58,981 bases of DNA from Alphaproteobacteria bacterium (GTDB lineage: Bacteria; Pseudomonadota; Alphaproteobacteria; DSM-16000; Inquilinaceae), in contig JANQIX010000106.1 in NCBI GenBank assembly GCA_028281925.1, positions 1 to 58,981 on the forward strand, written 5' to 3'. A program made the position numbers and the translations under genes. The notes beneath the pieces are model-generated. The model was not told the DNA's origin and did no database searches. It saw only the letters and a list, made by a program, of their open reading frames with translations. Shown here in pieces: positions 1 through 9,563 of the stretch; within the stretch, counting starts at the first letter, position 1, and the number at the start of each line of letters is the position of its first letter.

Positions 1-823
<823 letters not shown>

Positions 824-964
824 TTTCAATCCTTTACACGTCAAATGTCGCCGCCAGCCCCGGCGATGGGGGCGGTGATCAAGGCCGTGGTTGTGGCAAG
901 GAACACCCGGCGGGTCAAGTTGTCACGAAGTATGCGGTCGGCAAGGGAATTGAGGACGTAGAGA
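824..964 (-). other. metK leader / intergenic region with a possible 45-codon ORF
   Basis: This 141-base gap separates the XRE regulator from metK. On the minus strand an ATG at 978 overlaps the end of the regulator gene and opens a 45-codon frame ending with TGA at 843-841, just before the metK ribosome site. The peptide has a hydrophobic second half (around FLATTTALI). It could be a small protein, a coupling leader or chance. I could not match the leader to the SAM-II or SAM/SAH riboswitch consensus by eye. Confidence 0.3.
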
Positions 965-1459
965 TCAGGCGTCGCCATCACCGTCGGTGCGCACCTGGGC
1001 GATGGCCTTGGTGAGATCGAAGACACGTTTGCGGACGCTCGCATCCTCGATCTCGTAATAGGAGCGGATCAGATCTACCGTCTCCTGACGTGTCATCGTG
1101 TCTTGTTCATAGAGTGATTCGCCGCTCAGTTCTGTCCCGCTTGAGGTCGGCGCTGTGGCCGCCGTAGGGGCCGCGGCGCCCTCCGGCTCCGGTGCGTCGT
1201 CGAAGAAGAAGGACACGGGAACGTCAAGCACGCGGCTCAGCTCGAACAACCGGCTTGAGCCGATCCGGTTCGCGCCGCGCTCGTACTTCTGAACCTGTTG
1301 AAATGTAAGGCCAATCGAATCGCCCAGCTTCTCTTGACTCATGCCAAGCAGCGTGCGGCGCAAGCGCACGCGACCGCCCACATGAACATCGACTGGATGG
1401 GGCTGCCCGATACGTGGTCTTCCAACGGGGCGCCGTCCCGGCTTTCTACCTTTCGTCAC
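965..1459 (-). CDS. XRE-family helix-turn-helix transcriptional regulator
   Basis: Small DNA-binding regulator of about 164 residues. After a basic N-terminal arm (KGRKPGRRPVGRPR) comes a Cro/C1-type helix-turn-helix over roughly residues 30-85, with the motif LGMSQEKLGDSIGLTFQQVQ and the following YERGANRI. A tract ending SFFFDD leads into an Ala/Thr/Ser linker and a short helical C-terminus. This sequence type is conserved in alphaproteobacteria and typically sits between lnt and metK, as here. The start is GTG at 1459 or TTG at 1462, with a G-rich stretch just upstream; no ATG fits. Its regulon is unknown from sequence. Confidence 0.88.
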   Translation of the reverse strand: MTKGRKPGRRPVGRPRIGQPHPVDVHVGGRVRLRRTLLGMSQEKLGDSIGLTFQQVQKYERGANRIGSSRLFELSRVLDVPVSFFFDDAPEPEGAAAPTAATAPTSSGTELSGESLYEQDTMTRQETVDLIRSYYEIEDASVRKRVFDLTKAIAQVRTDGDGDA

Positions 1460-1548
1460 CAACCCACCCCCAACCGCATGGCAGCGGAAGAATCATACGT
1501 GCGTATGCATTCTTATGCGCAATTTACGCCGCTTTCCAGCGAATATGC

Positions 1549-3150
1549 TTAACAGTGTGGGGATTCTTCCGCGGTGGCGTCGGCGGATCGGCGCCGGGCT
1601 GTCAGAGGTGCTGCCAGACAGAGGACGCACAGCACCCAAAATGCCGTGTCGCCGATCCGGGCATAGAGGGTCGGCTGCGGCAAGGCCACGGGAAGTGGTG
1701 CGTCGACGACGCCTCGCCGGCCCAGGTCGAGGCTGGCGGTGACCCGGCCATAAGCATCGATGACGCCGCTGACACCGGTTGTGGCGACCCGGGCCATGGG
1801 CAACCCTTCCTCCACAGCCCGGACCTGCGCGATGGCGAAATGTTGATGCGGGCCTGCCGTATGGCCGTACCAGGCGTCGTTTGTCACGTTGACCAGCCAT
1901 TGCGGCCGGTCCGACCGATCGATAACCGCGCCGGGAAAGATCGCTTCATAGCAGATCAGCGGGCTGAACGGCGGCAAGCCGTCCAACGCCAATGTGCGAG
2001 GTCCGGGGCCTGACGAATAGTCCGTGCTGCCCGCCGCGATGCTGTCGAGCGGCAGCCAGTCGCGCAGCGGCATGTACTCGCCGAAAGGCACCAGGTGGAA
2101 CTTGTCGAAGGTGGCGGCAATCGACCCATTCTCGCGTACGACCTGCAGGCTGTTCCAGTATTGCTGAGGTTCGCCCGGTGCGCTGGCCCGCGGTGCGCCG
2201 ACCAGGGCGAGCCCGCCGGGCGGCACGATGGATCCGATCGCCTGCTGCACCGCTACGTCACGCTCGATCAGATAGGGGATCGCGGTCTCGGGCCAGATCA
2301 CGTGCGTTATCGGCGGGTCGCTCTCCAGCAGGCTGAGCTCCATCTGGTTGGTCAGGTGCTGGGGCCCCAGCTCCGGCCGCCACTTGTCTGCCTGGGCGAT
2401 ATTGGGCTGCACCAGACGCAGCATGATGCCGGGCACCGTATCGTCGCTCGCATCCGACAGCCGCAGCGTGCCGGCGATGGCGAAGCCCGCCAGGGCCGTA
2501 CAGGCGGCAAGCCAGACGGCCAAGGCCGGCCTGGACCATCGGCCGTCGCGGTCGACGGCGGCGGCCGGCGCGGCGGCGGCTAGAACCGTGACCATGCTGA
2601 GGCCGTAGATTCCGATCCAGGCGGTCGCCTGTATGACGGGCGTCCAGTCAACCCAGGCATACCCAATCAAGTTCCAGGGAAAGCCCGTCAGAACGTGGCC
2701 GCGCAGCCATTCCGCCAGCGCCCAAAGGCCGGCGAACGCCATCGTATGGGCGGTGCCTGTCAGGTTCAGGCGCTGCAGGCACCATATGGCAGTACCCGCG
2801 AAGAGCGCCAAAAGGGCCGGCAGGCCGCATACCGCAAAGGGGATCATCCAGCCGAACCGCTCCAGATCGACTGTCAGCGCGAACGCTACCCAGTAGAGAC
2901 CGAAGACGAAGAACCCGAAGCTGAATGCCCAGCCGGTCCAGAACGCCGCCCAGCGGCGGCCGGTGCCCCGCAACAACCAGATGAAGGGCGGAAACACCAG
3001 CAGCAGGACCGGGACGGCACCCACCGGCGGCATGGCCAGCGTAGCCATCGCGCCCAGCAGGACGGCAACCGCGAACCGTCGCCACCCCGTCAGGGCGGCG
3101 AACCCGTCGGCCGTACGGCGGAGTGTCGCCGCAAGTGGGCTAGCCCGCAT
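1549..3150 (-). CDS. lnt: Apolipoprotein N-acyltransferase
   Basis: Transfers a third acyl chain from phospholipid to the N-terminal cysteine of lipoproteins, in the inner membrane. The 533-residue product has several hydrophobic segments in its first 230 residues (family usually 6-8 TM), then a nitrilase-type periplasmic domain. The catalytic triad is recognisable: Glu288 in VIWPETAIP, Lys350 in FDKFHLVPFGEYMP and Cys400 in LICYEAIFPG. A final hydrophobic helix lies near residues 500-515. Length is normal. It lies 31 bases downstream of corC and upstream of the XRE gene on the same strand, the common alphaproteobacterial order. Confidence 0.97.
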   Translation of the reverse strand: MRASPLAATLRRTADGFAALTGWRRFAVAVLLGAMATLAMPPVGAVPVLLLVFPPFIWLLRGTGRRWAAFWTGWAFSFGFFVFGLYWVAFALTVDLERFGWMIPFAVCGLPALLALFAGTAIWCLQRLNLTGTAHTMAFAGLWALAEWLRGHVLTGFPWNLIGYAWVDWTPVIQATAWIGIYGLSMVTVLAAAAPAAAVDRDGRWSRPALAVWLAACTALAGFAIAGTLRLSDASDDTVPGIMLRLVQPNIAQADKWRPELGPQHLTNQMELSLLESDPPITHVIWPETAIPYLIERDVAVQQAIGSIVPPGGLALVGAPRASAPGEPQQYWNSLQVVRENGSIAATFDKFHLVPFGEYMPLRDWLPLDSIAAGSTDYSSGPGPRTLALDGLPPFSPLICYEAIFPGAVIDRSDRPQWLVNVTNDAWYGHTAGPHQHFAIAQVRAVEEGLPMARVATTGVSGVIDAYGRVTASLDLGRRGVVDAPLPVALPQPTLYARIGDTAFWVLCVLCLAAPLTARRRSADATAEESPHC

Positions 3151-3181
3151 TTCCTACACCGTCTGTGGTCTGCGAGGCGGT

Positions 3182-4132
3182 CTAGCCATCGGCCGCCGTG
3201 GGGATCGCGGCGATCTGGCGGATGCGGAGCCGGCCGATACGGCGGGGGTCGGCTTCAGTGACCTCGAATTCGAAACCGGCCGGATGGCGCAGCAGCTCCC
3301 CGCGCGCCGGAATGCGCCCGGCCAGCGAGAAGACCAAGCCTCCCAACGTGTCGATATCGTCGCGCTGGTCCTCGTCCAACAATTCGCCGAACCGTGCCTC
3401 GAAGTCCTCGATCGGCAACCGGGCGTCGGCGAGGAAGGTTCCGTCGGGACGTTCGATCATCTGTGGCGCCACGTCATTGTCGTGTTCGTCGGAGATCTCG
3501 CCGACAATCTCTTCGATCATGTCTTCAATGGTGATCAGTCCGTCGATGCCGCCGAATTCGTCCACCACAAGCGCCATGTGCTGGCGTTTCTGCCGCATCT
3601 CCAGCAGCAGGTCCAGGACACGCATGGACGGCGCTATGATCAGGACATCGCGAAGGAAATCGCTGAGAACCTTGTCCGTCGCGTTGATTGTATCCTGATG
3701 CGCCAAGCATTCCGCGATATATGGCATGACATCCTTCACGTGGACCATGCCCAGAATGTCGTCCAGCTTCTCGCGGTAGACGGGAACCCGGCTGTGTGCC
3801 TTGTGCGCCAGCAGGCTCAGTGCGTCGGCCAGCGACGTGTCGACGTCGATGGCGACGATGTCGGCGCGCGGGACCATGACGTCATAGGCCGTCAGATCAC
3901 GCAGCCTGAGGATGTTGCCCAGCAGCGTCCGCTCGTGACCGGCCACCACCGCTTCGCCGTCGGCGTCGTCGTCACCGTTCTCTTCGATCAGTTCTTCGAT
4001 GGTTTCGCGCCAGCTGCCTTCGCCCTTTGACCTGAGGGCGGTCTTCAGCCATGCGCGGAAGAGGCCGCGAGAAGCATTCGGCTGTTCAGCCCCGCCAAAG
4101 CGGGGCTTCCTACTGGAAGAAGAGTCCGTCAT
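3182..4132 (-). CDS. corC: CorC/HlyC-type CBS-domain protein (hemolysin family)
   Basis: 316-residue soluble protein with a pair of CBS domains (about residues 85-210; RVPVYREKLDDILGMVHVKD in the first, DEFGGIDGLITIEDMIEEIV in the second) and a C-terminal CorC_HlyC domain (about 230-310). Family members are linked to magnesium/cobalt transport or efflux, often beside lnt and ybeY as here; calling it a hemolysin is historical. No transmembrane DUF21 domain is present, so it matches the short CorC/YbeX form. Its ATG at 4132 overlaps the ybeY stop codon by four bases, implying translational coupling. Confidence 0.92.
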   Translation of the reverse strand: MTDSSSSRKPRFGGAEQPNASRGLFRAWLKTALRSKGEGSWRETIEELIEENGDDDADGEAVVAGHERTLLGNILRLRDLTAYDVMVPRADIVAIDVDTSLADALSLLAHKAHSRVPVYREKLDDILGMVHVKDVMPYIAECLAHQDTINATDKVLSDFLRDVLIIAPSMRVLDLLLEMRQKRQHMALVVDEFGGIDGLITIEDMIEEIVGEISDEHDNDVAPQMIERPDGTFLADARLPIEDFEARFGELLDEDQRDDIDTLGGLVFSLAGRIPARGELLRHPAGFEFEVTEADPRRIGRLRIRQIAAIPTAADG

Positions 4133-4647
4133 TGGATGCGCGAGGCCGGCAGTCCATACGGATCGGGTATTCCGAACCCGGCCAAGATCTCCGTCTCCAA
4201 CCGCTCCATCGCCAACGCGTCCGCATCGTTCTGATGATCATACCCCAGAAGATGCAAAACTCCATGAACGACGAGATGGCACAGGTGAACGAGCGGCGAT
4301 CTGCCCGCCGACTGCGCCTCTTCGACCACCCGCTCAAAGGCGATTACGACATCGCCCAGCATCACCGGGGCGCCCGGCAGCAGCGCCGGGCCATCGCCCT
4401 CGTTCAGCGCGAAGGACAGAACGTTGGTCGGTTTGTCCTGGCCACGATAGCTATGATTGAGGCGCCGCACCATCGCGTCATCGCCCAGCACCAGCGAGAC
4501 TTCGGCGGCGCCCGGCGGGCCGCCGGTCGCTGCGCATGTGGCCTCGACCAACGGCGGCAGGCGCTCGGACAACGCCGCATCAAGAGACGCCCAACGATCG
4601 TCGGCGACCGTAACGGTGACGTCGACCTGGCCGTCGGGGCGCATCAT
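4129..4647 (-). CDS. ybeY: rRNA maturation endoribonuclease YbeY
   Basis: Metal-dependent RNase involved in 16S rRNA 3' maturation and ribosome quality control. The 172-residue product carries the family signature HGVLHLLGYDH, whose His128, His132 and His138 bind the metal. The upstream SFALNEGD block also fits the family. Two consecutive ATG codons at 4647 and 4644 overlap the end of phoH, and its stop overlaps corC, so phoH, ybeY and corC look co-translated. Confidence 0.95.
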   Translation of the reverse strand: MMRPDGQVDVTVTVADDRWASLDAALSERLPPLVEATCAATGGPPGAAEVSLVLGDDAMVRRLNHSYRGQDKPTNVLSFALNEGDGPALLPGAPVMLGDVVIAFERVVEEAQSAGRSPLVHLCHLVVHGVLHLLGYDHQNDADALAMERLETEILAGFGIPDPYGLPASRIQ

Positions 4648-5642
4648 CGCGAACCTTCGTCCTGCTGTCGGTTCCGGTCGTCGGCTGCCCGATAGGCACG
4701 CACGATGCGGGTCACCAGCGGGTGCCGCACCACGTCCGCGTCATTGAACCGGACCGTCGAAACACCCTCCACACCGTCCAGGACATCGATGGCATCGGCA
4801 AGGCCGGACCTCTGAGATGGGGGAAGGTCTGTCTGGCTGGGATCGCCGGTCACAGCCATGCGGCTGTTTTCTCCCAGCCTGGTCAGAAACATGCGCATCT
4901 GGACGGGTGTCGCGTTCTGCGCCTCGTCAAGGATGACGAAGGAATTGGCCAGCGTACGACCGCGCATGAAGGCCAGCGGGGCGACCTCGATCGTGCCCGT
5001 TTCTAACCCCCGCGCAACGTGCTCGGCCGGCAGCATGTCGTAGAGCGCGTCGTAAAGCGGCCTCAGATACGGATCGACCTTCTCGCGCATGTCGCCGGGC
5101 AGGAAGCCCAGGCGCTCGCCGGCCTCAACGGCAGGCCGCGAGAGGATGATGCGGTCCACTTGGCCGGCGCCCAACAGCGCCACGGCCTGCGCCACGGCCA
5201 GATAGGTCTTGCCCGTCCCGGCGGGACCGAGAGCGAATACCAGTTCCGACCGCTGCAGCGCCTCGACATAGGTCACTTGGGTCGGTGTCCGCGGCATGAT
5301 CAACCGGCGGCGCGTGTGGATGGCGCATTTCTCGCGGATATCCGTGGTGTCGCCCCCATCGCCGCTGATGCCATCGGCGAGGCGGATCGCGCTGTCGACA
5401 TCGGCGGAGCCGACGGCGTCACCCTTCTCGGCCTGTCGGCTAAGGGATTTCAGGGCCGTCGCCGCCCGATTGGCATCCGGCTCTGGCCCGCGGATGGACA
5501 GCTTGTTGCCCCGCGCCAGCAGCGAAACGCCAAGCTGGTGTTCGATCCGCGCCAGGTTGGCGTTGTGCGGTCCATAGACCATTTGCGATATGCGGTTGTC
5601 GTCGAATGTGAGGTCGATCGACGCGGCGTCGGTTGCAGTCAC
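4644..5642 (-). CDS. phoH: PhoH-like ATPase
   Basis: Predicted cytoplasmic P-loop ATPase of 332 residues. An N-terminal KH-like segment (about 1-90) precedes the PhoH domain, with Walker A at residues 139-146 (GPAGTGKT) and a Walker B region containing FVILDEAQN. In E. coli phoH belongs to the Pho regulon, but in most bacteria the family accompanies ybeY and is thought to act in RNA metabolism; that context holds here. The GTG start at 5642 overlaps the miaB stop in the arrangement GTGA. I saw no Pho box nearby. Confidence 0.94.
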   Translation of the reverse strand: MTATDAASIDLTFDDNRISQMVYGPHNANLARIEHQLGVSLLARGNKLSIRGPEPDANRAATALKSLSRQAEKGDAVGSADVDSAIRLADGISGDGGDTTDIREKCAIHTRRRLIMPRTPTQVTYVEALQRSELVFALGPAGTGKTYLAVAQAVALLGAGQVDRIILSRPAVEAGERLGFLPGDMREKVDPYLRPLYDALYDMLPAEHVARGLETGTIEVAPLAFMRGRTLANSFVILDEAQNATPVQMRMFLTRLGENSRMAVTGDPSQTDLPPSQRSGLADAIDVLDGVEGVSTVRFNDADVVRHPLVTRIVRAYRAADDRNRQQDEGSR

Positions 5643-7060
5643 GCCGCCGTTCCCGAATGCGCCGACGCCGGCAGCGACGGCGCAAGGCGAGCCTGCGGAC
5701 CGCCGGGGCCGGCCGTGACGACGGTGCCGGCCAGGCTATTGGCATGCCCGGCTGTGATGTGGACTGGGACGGTCGCGCCGATCAGCCGGTCCGGTCCGGC
5801 GGCGTTGACGGCCTGCATGTAGGGGCTGCGGCCTTGAAGCTGACCGGGCTGCTTGCCCCTTCGGTCGAACAGCACCGGCAGCGCGCGACCTTCCTGCTGG
5901 CGGTTGAACGCATGCTGCTGTGCGTTCAGAACCTGCTGCAGTGCCTCAAGCCTCGCGGCCCTGACATCGTCCGGGACTTGGGCATCGTGCCCGGCGGCGG
6001 GCGTTCCTGGCCGCGGGCTGTACTTGAAACTGTACGCCTGGGCAAACCCGATCTCGGTTACAAGGCGCAACGTGTCGGCGAAGTCTCTATCGGTTTCGCC
6101 TGGGAAGCCCACGATAAAATCACTGGACAGGGCGATGTCGGGTCGTGCGGCCCGCAGCCGGGCAACGACGCGGCGGTAGTCGTCGGCGCGGTGCCGCCGG
6201 TTCATGGCCGCCAGCACCGTGTCGGATCCACTCTGCACCGGCAGATGCAGGAAGGGCATCAGTTCTGGTATCTCGCGATGGGCTGTGATCAGGCTTTCGG
6301 ACATGTCGCCCGGATGCGATGTGGTGTAACGCAGGCGCGTGATCCCGTCGATCTCGGCCAAGCCGTACAGCAGCCGGGCCAGATCCCAGGTCCTGCCATC
6401 CGGTGCCTCACCGTGATAGGCATTCACGTTCTGGCCCAAAAGCGTGATCTCGCGGGCTCCGCCGGCAGCCAGCCGCCTCGCTTCCGCCAGGATCTGCTCT
6501 GCGGGACGGGAGAATTCGGCGCCGCGCGTATAGGGCACAACGCAGAACGTGCAGAACTTGTCGCACCCCTCCTGGATCGTCAGGAACGCCGAGACACCCT
6601 GTGACGACGCCTCTTCCGGCAGATGGTCGAACTTCGCCTCGACCGGAAACTCCGTGTTCACGATCGGCGCGTTGCGTGCCCGGGCCAGCCTGGCCACCAT
6701 GTTCGGCAGGTCGTGATAGGCCTGTGGGCCGAAGACCATATCGACATAGGGCGCGCGCGCCAGGATCTCGGCCCCTTCGGCCTGTGCCACGCACCCTGCA
6801 ACGGCGATCACGGTGTCGCCGGCGCCGTTGCGACGCCTGGCATCCTTCACCGCGCGCAGCCGGCCGAGTTCGGAGAACACCTTCTCCGTCGCCTTCTCCC
6901 GTATATGGCAGGTGTTGAGGATCACCATGTCGGCTTCCTCCAGCCGCGCTGTCTGGGCATAGCCAAGCGGCGCCAAGACATCCGCCATCCGGGCGGAATC
7001 ATAGACGTTCATCTGGCATCCCCAGGTCTTCACGAACAGCTTGCGCAGCATCGGCGGCAT
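5639..7060 (-). CDS. miaB: tRNA-2-methylthio-N6-dimethylallyladenosine synthase
   Basis: Radical-SAM methylthiotransferase that converts i6A to ms2i6A at position 37 of tRNAs reading UNN codons. The 473-residue product has the N-terminal MTTase domain with cluster cysteines 15, 51 and 90, the radical-SAM motif C166-xxx-C170-xx-C173 in EGCDKFCTFCVVPYTRG, and a C-terminal TRAM-like region. The ATG at 7060 places the family start (LRKLFVKTWGCQMN) correctly; a longer in-frame opening to 7120 would run into the upstream acyltransferase gene. It sits 19 bases after that gene and overlaps phoH. Confidence 0.96.
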   Translation of the reverse strand: MPPMLRKLFVKTWGCQMNVYDSARMADVLAPLGYAQTARLEEADMVILNTCHIREKATEKVFSELGRLRAVKDARRRNGAGDTVIAVAGCVAQAEGAEILARAPYVDMVFGPQAYHDLPNMVARLARARNAPIVNTEFPVEAKFDHLPEEASSQGVSAFLTIQEGCDKFCTFCVVPYTRGAEFSRPAEQILAEARRLAAGGAREITLLGQNVNAYHGEAPDGRTWDLARLLYGLAEIDGITRLRYTTSHPGDMSESLITAHREIPELMPFLHLPVQSGSDTVLAAMNRRHRADDYRRVVARLRAARPDIALSSDFIVGFPGETDRDFADTLRLVTEIGFAQAYSFKYSPRPGTPAAGHDAQVPDDVRAARLEALQQVLNAQQHAFNRQQEGRALPVLFDRRGKQPGQLQGRSPYMQAVNAAGPDRLIGATVPVHITAGHANSLAGTVVTAGPGGPQARLAPSLPASAHSGTAA

Positions 7061-7079
7061 CTGCGATCCGTCCCTGGCC

Positions 7080-7877
7080 TCAGGCTGCCGCCGGCAGGGC
7101 GATCCGACCCGAATTGGCATCGGAGACGCCGTTGGCGACCTGGTTCCAGCAGTGATCGGCTAAGGTCTTACGCGATCCGAATTCCCGGAACGTGACGGGC
7201 GGATGAAAAATCACGGTAATTGTCAGATCGCCGAGCCGAACCATGGACCAGAGATGGGTCACCAGGTCCATATCGCCAAACCATGAATAGACCGATCTGA
7301 GGCCACGGCCCAGAGGAATGCCGTCGAGATGCGTGCAGGACACGCTGACGGGCTGGACGCGGATCGGTTGGCCGTCGATCTCGGTCTCGGCCACGGCGAA
7401 CAGGGCGCTCTTGAACGGCAGAGTGCGATTGCCGTCGCTCGATGTGCCTTCGGGAAACAGGATCAGGTCGCTGCCTTCTTCAAGCCGGGCAATCAGCTCG
7501 CGGCGGTCGCGCAATACTTGGCTGGCGCGGCGATCGACGAAGATCGAGCGCTGCAGTTTGGCCAACAGCCCGAAAAAGGGCCAGTCGGCAACCTCCTGCT
7601 TGGCGATGAAGGTGCCTTCGATGATGCCGCCGAGAACGGTGATGTCGAGATAGGACGTGTGGTTGCACACGAACAGGGTCGGCCCGTCGTGTTTGTGCTG
7701 GCCCCGGATGTCCAGCTTAAAGCCGCACAGCCGCGCGCAGATGCCGTGATAGAACCGCGGAAATCCGTAACGGATGGGCGCATTCAGCTTCAGCAACACC
7801 CACTGAATCGGGATGGCGATCGCTGTCCAGCCGAAATAGGACAAGAGACGGACGATGCCGAGCGGTGTCGACCCCAT
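7080..7877 (-). CDS. olsA: Lysophospholipid-type acyltransferase, probable OlsA
   Basis: 265-residue PlsC-family membrane O-acyltransferase. A hydrophobic N-terminal segment (about residues 10-30) anchors it; the family motifs are NHTSYLD (His73, Asp78) and FPEGTSSDG (Glu143). Because it follows a probable olsB by 20 bases on the same strand, it most likely performs the second step of ornithine lipid synthesis, lyso-ornithine lipid O-acylation. A general 1-acylglycerol-3-phosphate acyltransferase role cannot be excluded. The open frame extends to 8255, but the part upstream of ATG 7877 overlaps olsB in another frame and is not real coding. Confidence 0.87.
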   Translation of the reverse strand: MGSTPLGIVRLLSYFGWTAIAIPIQWVLLKLNAPIRYGFPRFYHGICARLCGFKLDIRGQHKHDGPTLFVCNHTSYLDITVLGGIIEGTFIAKQEVADWPFFGLLAKLQRSIFVDRRASQVLRDRRELIARLEEGSDLILFPEGTSSDGNRTLPFKSALFAVAETEIDGQPIRVQPVSVSCTHLDGIPLGRGLRSVYSWFGDMDLVTHLWSMVRLGDLTITVIFHPPVTFREFGSRKTLADHCWNQVANGVSDANSGRIALPAAA

Positions 7878-7897
7878 GGCGTGTTCCGGCGCGGAGC

Positions 7898-8731
7898 TTA
7901 GGGGCTTGGGTGAACCAGGACCGGCCGTCGTTCGCTGCGCTCGTAGTGGCGGATGTACTTCTCCGTCACCAGGTCGGTCTTGACGATGACACAGACATCG
8001 GTGGTGTTGAACTGATAGTCCACGACCGCACCGTCTCCGATCATGCCGCCCAGTCTGAGATAGCCCTTGATCAGCGGCGGCATGACGTTCATGGCCGCTT
8101 TCTGATCGATCTCTTCCGGTGGAAGGCGACGCATCTCGACGAACCGCTCGGGGATCGCGCGCGGCCTGAGCGCCGGCGGGGCCAGGCTGTAGTGCCAGAG
8201 ATAGGACAGCGGCAGGCCAAGTTCGTCCGGATCGACACCGGGGATGCTGGCGCACCCGAACATCAGCTCAATCTCATACTCGAAGACATACGCGGTGATC
8301 CCGCGCCAGAGCAGGTTCATCGTGTAGCCGTTGCGGTAATCGGCATGAACGCACGACCGCCCGAGCTCCAGGATCTCGCCGGGATACGCCTCCAGCTTGG
8401 TGATGTCGTATTCGTCAGCGGAATAGAAGCGTCCCATGCGCGCCGCCGCCTCGCGCCGGATCAGGCGGTAGGTGCCGACCACGCCTTTGCTGCCGCGACC
8501 CCGAGCGTTGTCGATCACCAGCAGGTGGTCCGCAACTTCGTCGAAGGCATCCCAGTCGCGTTCCGCCACCGCCATTTCAGGCGAAGGCTGCGCGGCCATC
8601 TCACGATAGAAGACCGAATAGCGAAGCGCCTGCGCCGCTTCCACTTCAGCCGGTGTTCTGGCCAAACAAACCTCGAGACTGCCGCTGCGCAGGCTCCAAG
8701 AGACGTCGCCTACCGGAGTGAGCTCCGCCAT
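7898..8731 (-). CDS. olsB: L-ornithine N-alpha-acyltransferase, probable OlsB
   Basis: 277-residue GNAT-fold protein of the hemolysin-like/OlsB family. It shows the N-terminal AQALRYSVFYREM block, an acceptor region EILELGRSCVHADYRNG and FGCASIPGVDP, all typical of OlsB-type 3-hydroxyacyl-ACP transferases. It would make lyso-ornithine lipid from ornithine and acyl-ACP at the membrane face, and the adjacent PlsC-like gene would complete the lipid. ATG 8731 is preceded by a strong GAAAGGGGG site; an in-frame ATG at 8752 lies upstream of that site and is less likely. Substrate is inferred from family and neighbour. Confidence 0.88.
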   Translation of the reverse strand: MAELTPVGDVSWSLRSGSLEVCLARTPAEVEAAQALRYSVFYREMAAQPSPEMAVAERDWDAFDEVADHLLVIDNARGRGSKGVVGTYRLIRREAAARMGRFYSADEYDITKLEAYPGEILELGRSCVHADYRNGYTMNLLWRGITAYVFEYEIELMFGCASIPGVDPDELGLPLSYLWHYSLAPPALRPRAIPERFVEMRRLPPEEIDQKAAMNVMPPLIKGYLRLGGMIGDGAVVDYQFNTTDVCVIVKTDLVTEKYIRHYERSERRPVLVHPSP

Positions 8732-9050
8732 CTTCCCCCTTTCAAAGACCATGACCGACCGAACCGGACGTTCACCGAACCTACACCATAGACCGTCTGT
8801 CGACCTATGGACAAACGATCAACCCACCGCTCTCTTCGAATGATCGGTATACCCGACACCGGGCACGAGACTGCGATCTGTCGCACCGCATTGCGGCAGG
8901 TTCACGGCGCTTGTCATTCCGCAGCCGCCGGCGGTGCTGCCCGGTTCATCGCAATGTATCGAAATGCGATCGAAAGGGGACGCGTACGGCCTTCCGAATT
9001 GTGCCGGAAGGTTCCGTCAGGCTGGCGCCCGATGCCGCGTCCCGCGACGA
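8732..9050. other. 319-base intergenic region upstream of olsB
   Basis: Gap between the start of olsB and the 3' end of mucR, both minus strand. I see no convincing gene. It should contain the olsB promoter and the mucR terminator. A single TTGTCAT (8911-8917) resembles a Pho half-site but has no partner at an 11-base offset, so I do not call a Pho box. Confidence 0.4.
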
Positions 9051-9470
9051 TCAGCCCCGGCCGCCGCGGCGAGCCCGCGTGCCCAGGCCGATTTCCTTCG
9101 CCAGATGACTGCGCTGGGCGGCGTAGTTCGGCGCCACCATCGGATAATCGGGGCTGAGCCCCCAGCGCTCACGATATTCCTCAGGCGACATGTTATAGGC
9201 GGTCTTCAGGTGCCGCTTCAGCATTTTCAGCTGCTTGCCGTCTTCCAGACAGATGATGTAATCCGGCGTCACCGACTTCTTGATCGGCACGGCCGGCTGG
9301 GGCCGCTCAGGCTGCGGCGCCTCTTCCACGCCGACATTCGCCAGCGTCTTGTAGACCTGCGTGATTAGCGGGGGCAGATCGCTCACTGCCACAGAGTTGT
9401 TGCCGACATGGGCCGACACGATGGTGGTCGTCAGTGACAGAAGCTCGTGCGCCGGAGTCTGACCGGTCAT
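9051..9470 (-). CDS. mucR: MucR/Ros family transcriptional regulator
   Basis: 139-residue global regulator of the alphaproteobacterial MucR/Ros family, which binds AT-rich promoter DNA and often controls surface polysaccharides and motility. The conserved DNA-binding block is present (ICLEDGKQLKMLKRHL, then MSPEEYRERWGL and YPMVAPNYAAQRS). Of the four Ros zinc ligands, the second Cys is Asp and the distal His positions are Ala-Tyr, so zinc binding is doubtful; similar degenerate fingers are common in the family. ATG 9470 has a GGGAGGGGG site; codons upstream to 9539 lack family similarity. Divergent from the TusA-like gene. Confidence 0.94.
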   Translation of the reverse strand: MTGQTPAHELLSLTTTIVSAHVGNNSVAVSDLPPLITQVYKTLANVGVEEAPQPERPQPAVPIKKSVTPDYIICLEDGKQLKMLKRHLKTAYNMSPEEYRERWGLSPDYPMVAPNYAAQRSHLAKEIGLGTRARRGGRG

Positions 9471-9563
9471 GTTCCCCCTCCCAACAAAGATGCTTTTGCT
9501 ATATAAGTGTAATCTCAGCCTTGCGCAATAGAAAGACACATTGAGGCAATCGATTTGCAGCGC

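Noticed and set aside
824..964. SAM-sensing riboswitch upstream of metK
   Set aside because: I compared the leader by eye with the SAM-II and SAM/SAH consensus; scattered matches only, without the conserved pseudoknot segments. A covariance-model scan would decide.
7878..8255. N-terminal extension of the OlsA-type acyltransferase
   Set aside because: The frame stays open but overlaps olsB out of frame and has low-complexity Arg/Pro sequence; the family start is at 7877.
8911..8917. Pho box upstream of olsB
   Set aside because: Only a single TTGTCAT half-site; neighbouring units at 11-base spacing do not match.
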